Assembly (NCBI GenBank): GCA_003535475.1
Contig: DOHC01000185.1
Span: 1 to 6,745 of the forward strand
Length of the DNA: 6,745 bases
Direction of reading: 5' to 3'
Source of the DNA: Nitrospiraceae bacterium
GTDB lineage: Bacteria > Nitrospirota > Thermodesulfovibrionia > Thermodesulfovibrionales > UBA1546
Both the position numbers and the translations under genes were made by a program. Positions within the stretch are counted from its first letter, which is position 1. Every line of letters begins with the position of its first letter. The notes below the pieces were generated by a model that was given only the letters and a program-made list of their open reading frames with translations, was not told where the DNA came from and ran no database searches. Of this stretch, positions 6,195-6,745 are shown in pieces.

Positions 6195-6745
6195 ATGAAC
6201 ATTAACCTTGCAACAGGAGAAAGCATCCCCGCAGCAGCGGGTGAAAGTATCCTATCTGCGCTCAAAAAGAAGGGGATATATCTTGTTGCATCATGCGGAG
6301 GCAAAGGCACATGCGGAAAGTGCCGCATAAAGATTCACTCCGGAAAATACAAGACTTCAGCATCAGGCAAAATCTCTCCGGCTGACAAAGAGAAAGGCAT
6401 TGTCCTTGCCTGCCGGGCATTTCCTGAAAATGACATCTCCGTAGAAATACTTGAAGAGGCGCGGCTTGTTGTCGGAGACAGGATTGCCCTTGCAAAATCA
6501 AAAGATCTTTCGGAACTTTTCAGGTCATTTGACAAAGAGATAACACCAATTGTAAAAAGGCTTAATATAAAACTTCCGCCTCCTACAATAGAGGATCACA
6601 TAAGCGACCTTGAGAGGCTGAACAGAGAGCTTGAGCTGAAAGGCATCAAAGGCATGAGGTTCTCCCAGACATTCATATCATCAATGGCGGATGGCCTTAG
6701 AAAGCACAGATGGGAAATACATCTTGCTTATGTTGACGGCCCGGA
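6195..6745 (+). CDS. [2Fe-2S] ferredoxin/ASKHA (DUF4445, RACo-like) protein, 3' end outside window
   Basis: The first 183 codons of a larger gene are visible without a stop. Residues about 1-88 form a plant-type [2Fe-2S] domain with ligands C34, C40, C43 and C73 (C-x5-C-x2-C-x29-C, in SCGGKGTCGKC and LACRA). A linker (about 89-125) follows, then a segment with LPPPTIEDHISDLERLNREL (127-146), typical of the middle region of DUF4445 proteins. In this family the missing C-terminus is an ASKHA-type ATPase domain, and characterised members (RACo, RamA-like) use ATP to drive reductive reactivation of corrinoid proteins; others are uncharacterised. The ATG at 6195 has no obvious ribosome binding site and follows asd by 28 bases in an AT-rich gap, so read-through from asd is likely. 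The substrate protein is not in view, so a corrinoid role is inference from family. Confidence 0.82.
   Translation, partial: MNINLATGESIPAAAGESILSALKKKGIYLVASCGGKGTCGKCRIKIHSGKYKTSASGKISPADKEKGIVLACRAFPENDISVEILEEARLVVGDRIALAKSKDLSELFRSFDKEITPIVKRLNIKLPPPTIEDHISDLERLNRELELKGIKGMRFSQTFISSMADGLRKHRWEIHLAYVDGP

Noticed and set aside
6059..6535. Overlapping reverse-strand ORFs across the asd end and the ferredoxin gene
   Set aside because: The + strand shows the four cysteine ligands and family motifs; the reverse frames show low-complexity Ser/Phe/Gln-rich sequence and no start signals.
1..6745. CRISPR array, tRNA or rRNA
   Set aside because: No regularly spaced direct repeats, and no cloverleaf or rRNA-like sequence was seen on either strand.

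Overview
The window is an ordinary bacterial chromosome segment of moderate GC. It holds six complete protein genes, one gene cut by the right edge, and some short non-coding structures. Phosphoglucosamine mutase, a full-length ComEC and a C-terminally large ferredoxin protein of the DUF4445/RACo type, together with palindromic repeats, would fit an anaerobic or metabolically versatile Gram-negative lineage such as Nitrospirota or a former deltaproteobacterium. That placement is a weak inference, since no marker gene here fixes the taxon.

Layout. Positions 1-113 hold part of an inverted repeat and the leader of glmM. glmM (114-1457, cell-wall amino-sugar synthesis) and comEC (1474-3912, DNA uptake channel) lie 16 bases apart on the + strand and are probably co-transcribed. 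A 96-base gap follows, with a possible 15-codon ORF, a promoter and a 10-bp inverted repeat. It leads into a two-gene toxin-antitoxin cassette of the HicBA type (4009-4518, antitoxin first). A hairpin separates this from a convergent DUF488 gene (4995-4573, - strand). A divergent intergenic region (4996-5143) with a strong promoter and a small palindrome leads to asd (5144-6166, aspartate-semialdehyde dehydrogenase). A [2Fe-2S]/ASKHA-type reductive activator follows from 6195 and runs off the window.

The most notable signal is inside comEC. A 52-bp perfect palindrome (24-bp arms, 4-base loop, positions 3701-3752) is flanked by a 5-bp direct repeat, TGTGA. Removing the palindrome and one repeat copy (57 bp, 19 codons) restores an uninterrupted, conventional ComEC C-terminus. 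This reads as an in-frame insertion of a tiny MITE/REP-like element into a conserved gene, adding a Pro/Gly-rich peptide to the metallo-beta-lactamase-like domain without breaking the frame.

The genes do not form one pathway. glmM and asd are housekeeping genes that both feed peptidoglycan precursors (glucosamine-1-phosphate; the aspartate pathway to diaminopimelate and lysine). comEC concerns DNA uptake, HicBA is an accessory cassette, and the last gene probably serves corrinoid or other redox-enzyme activation.
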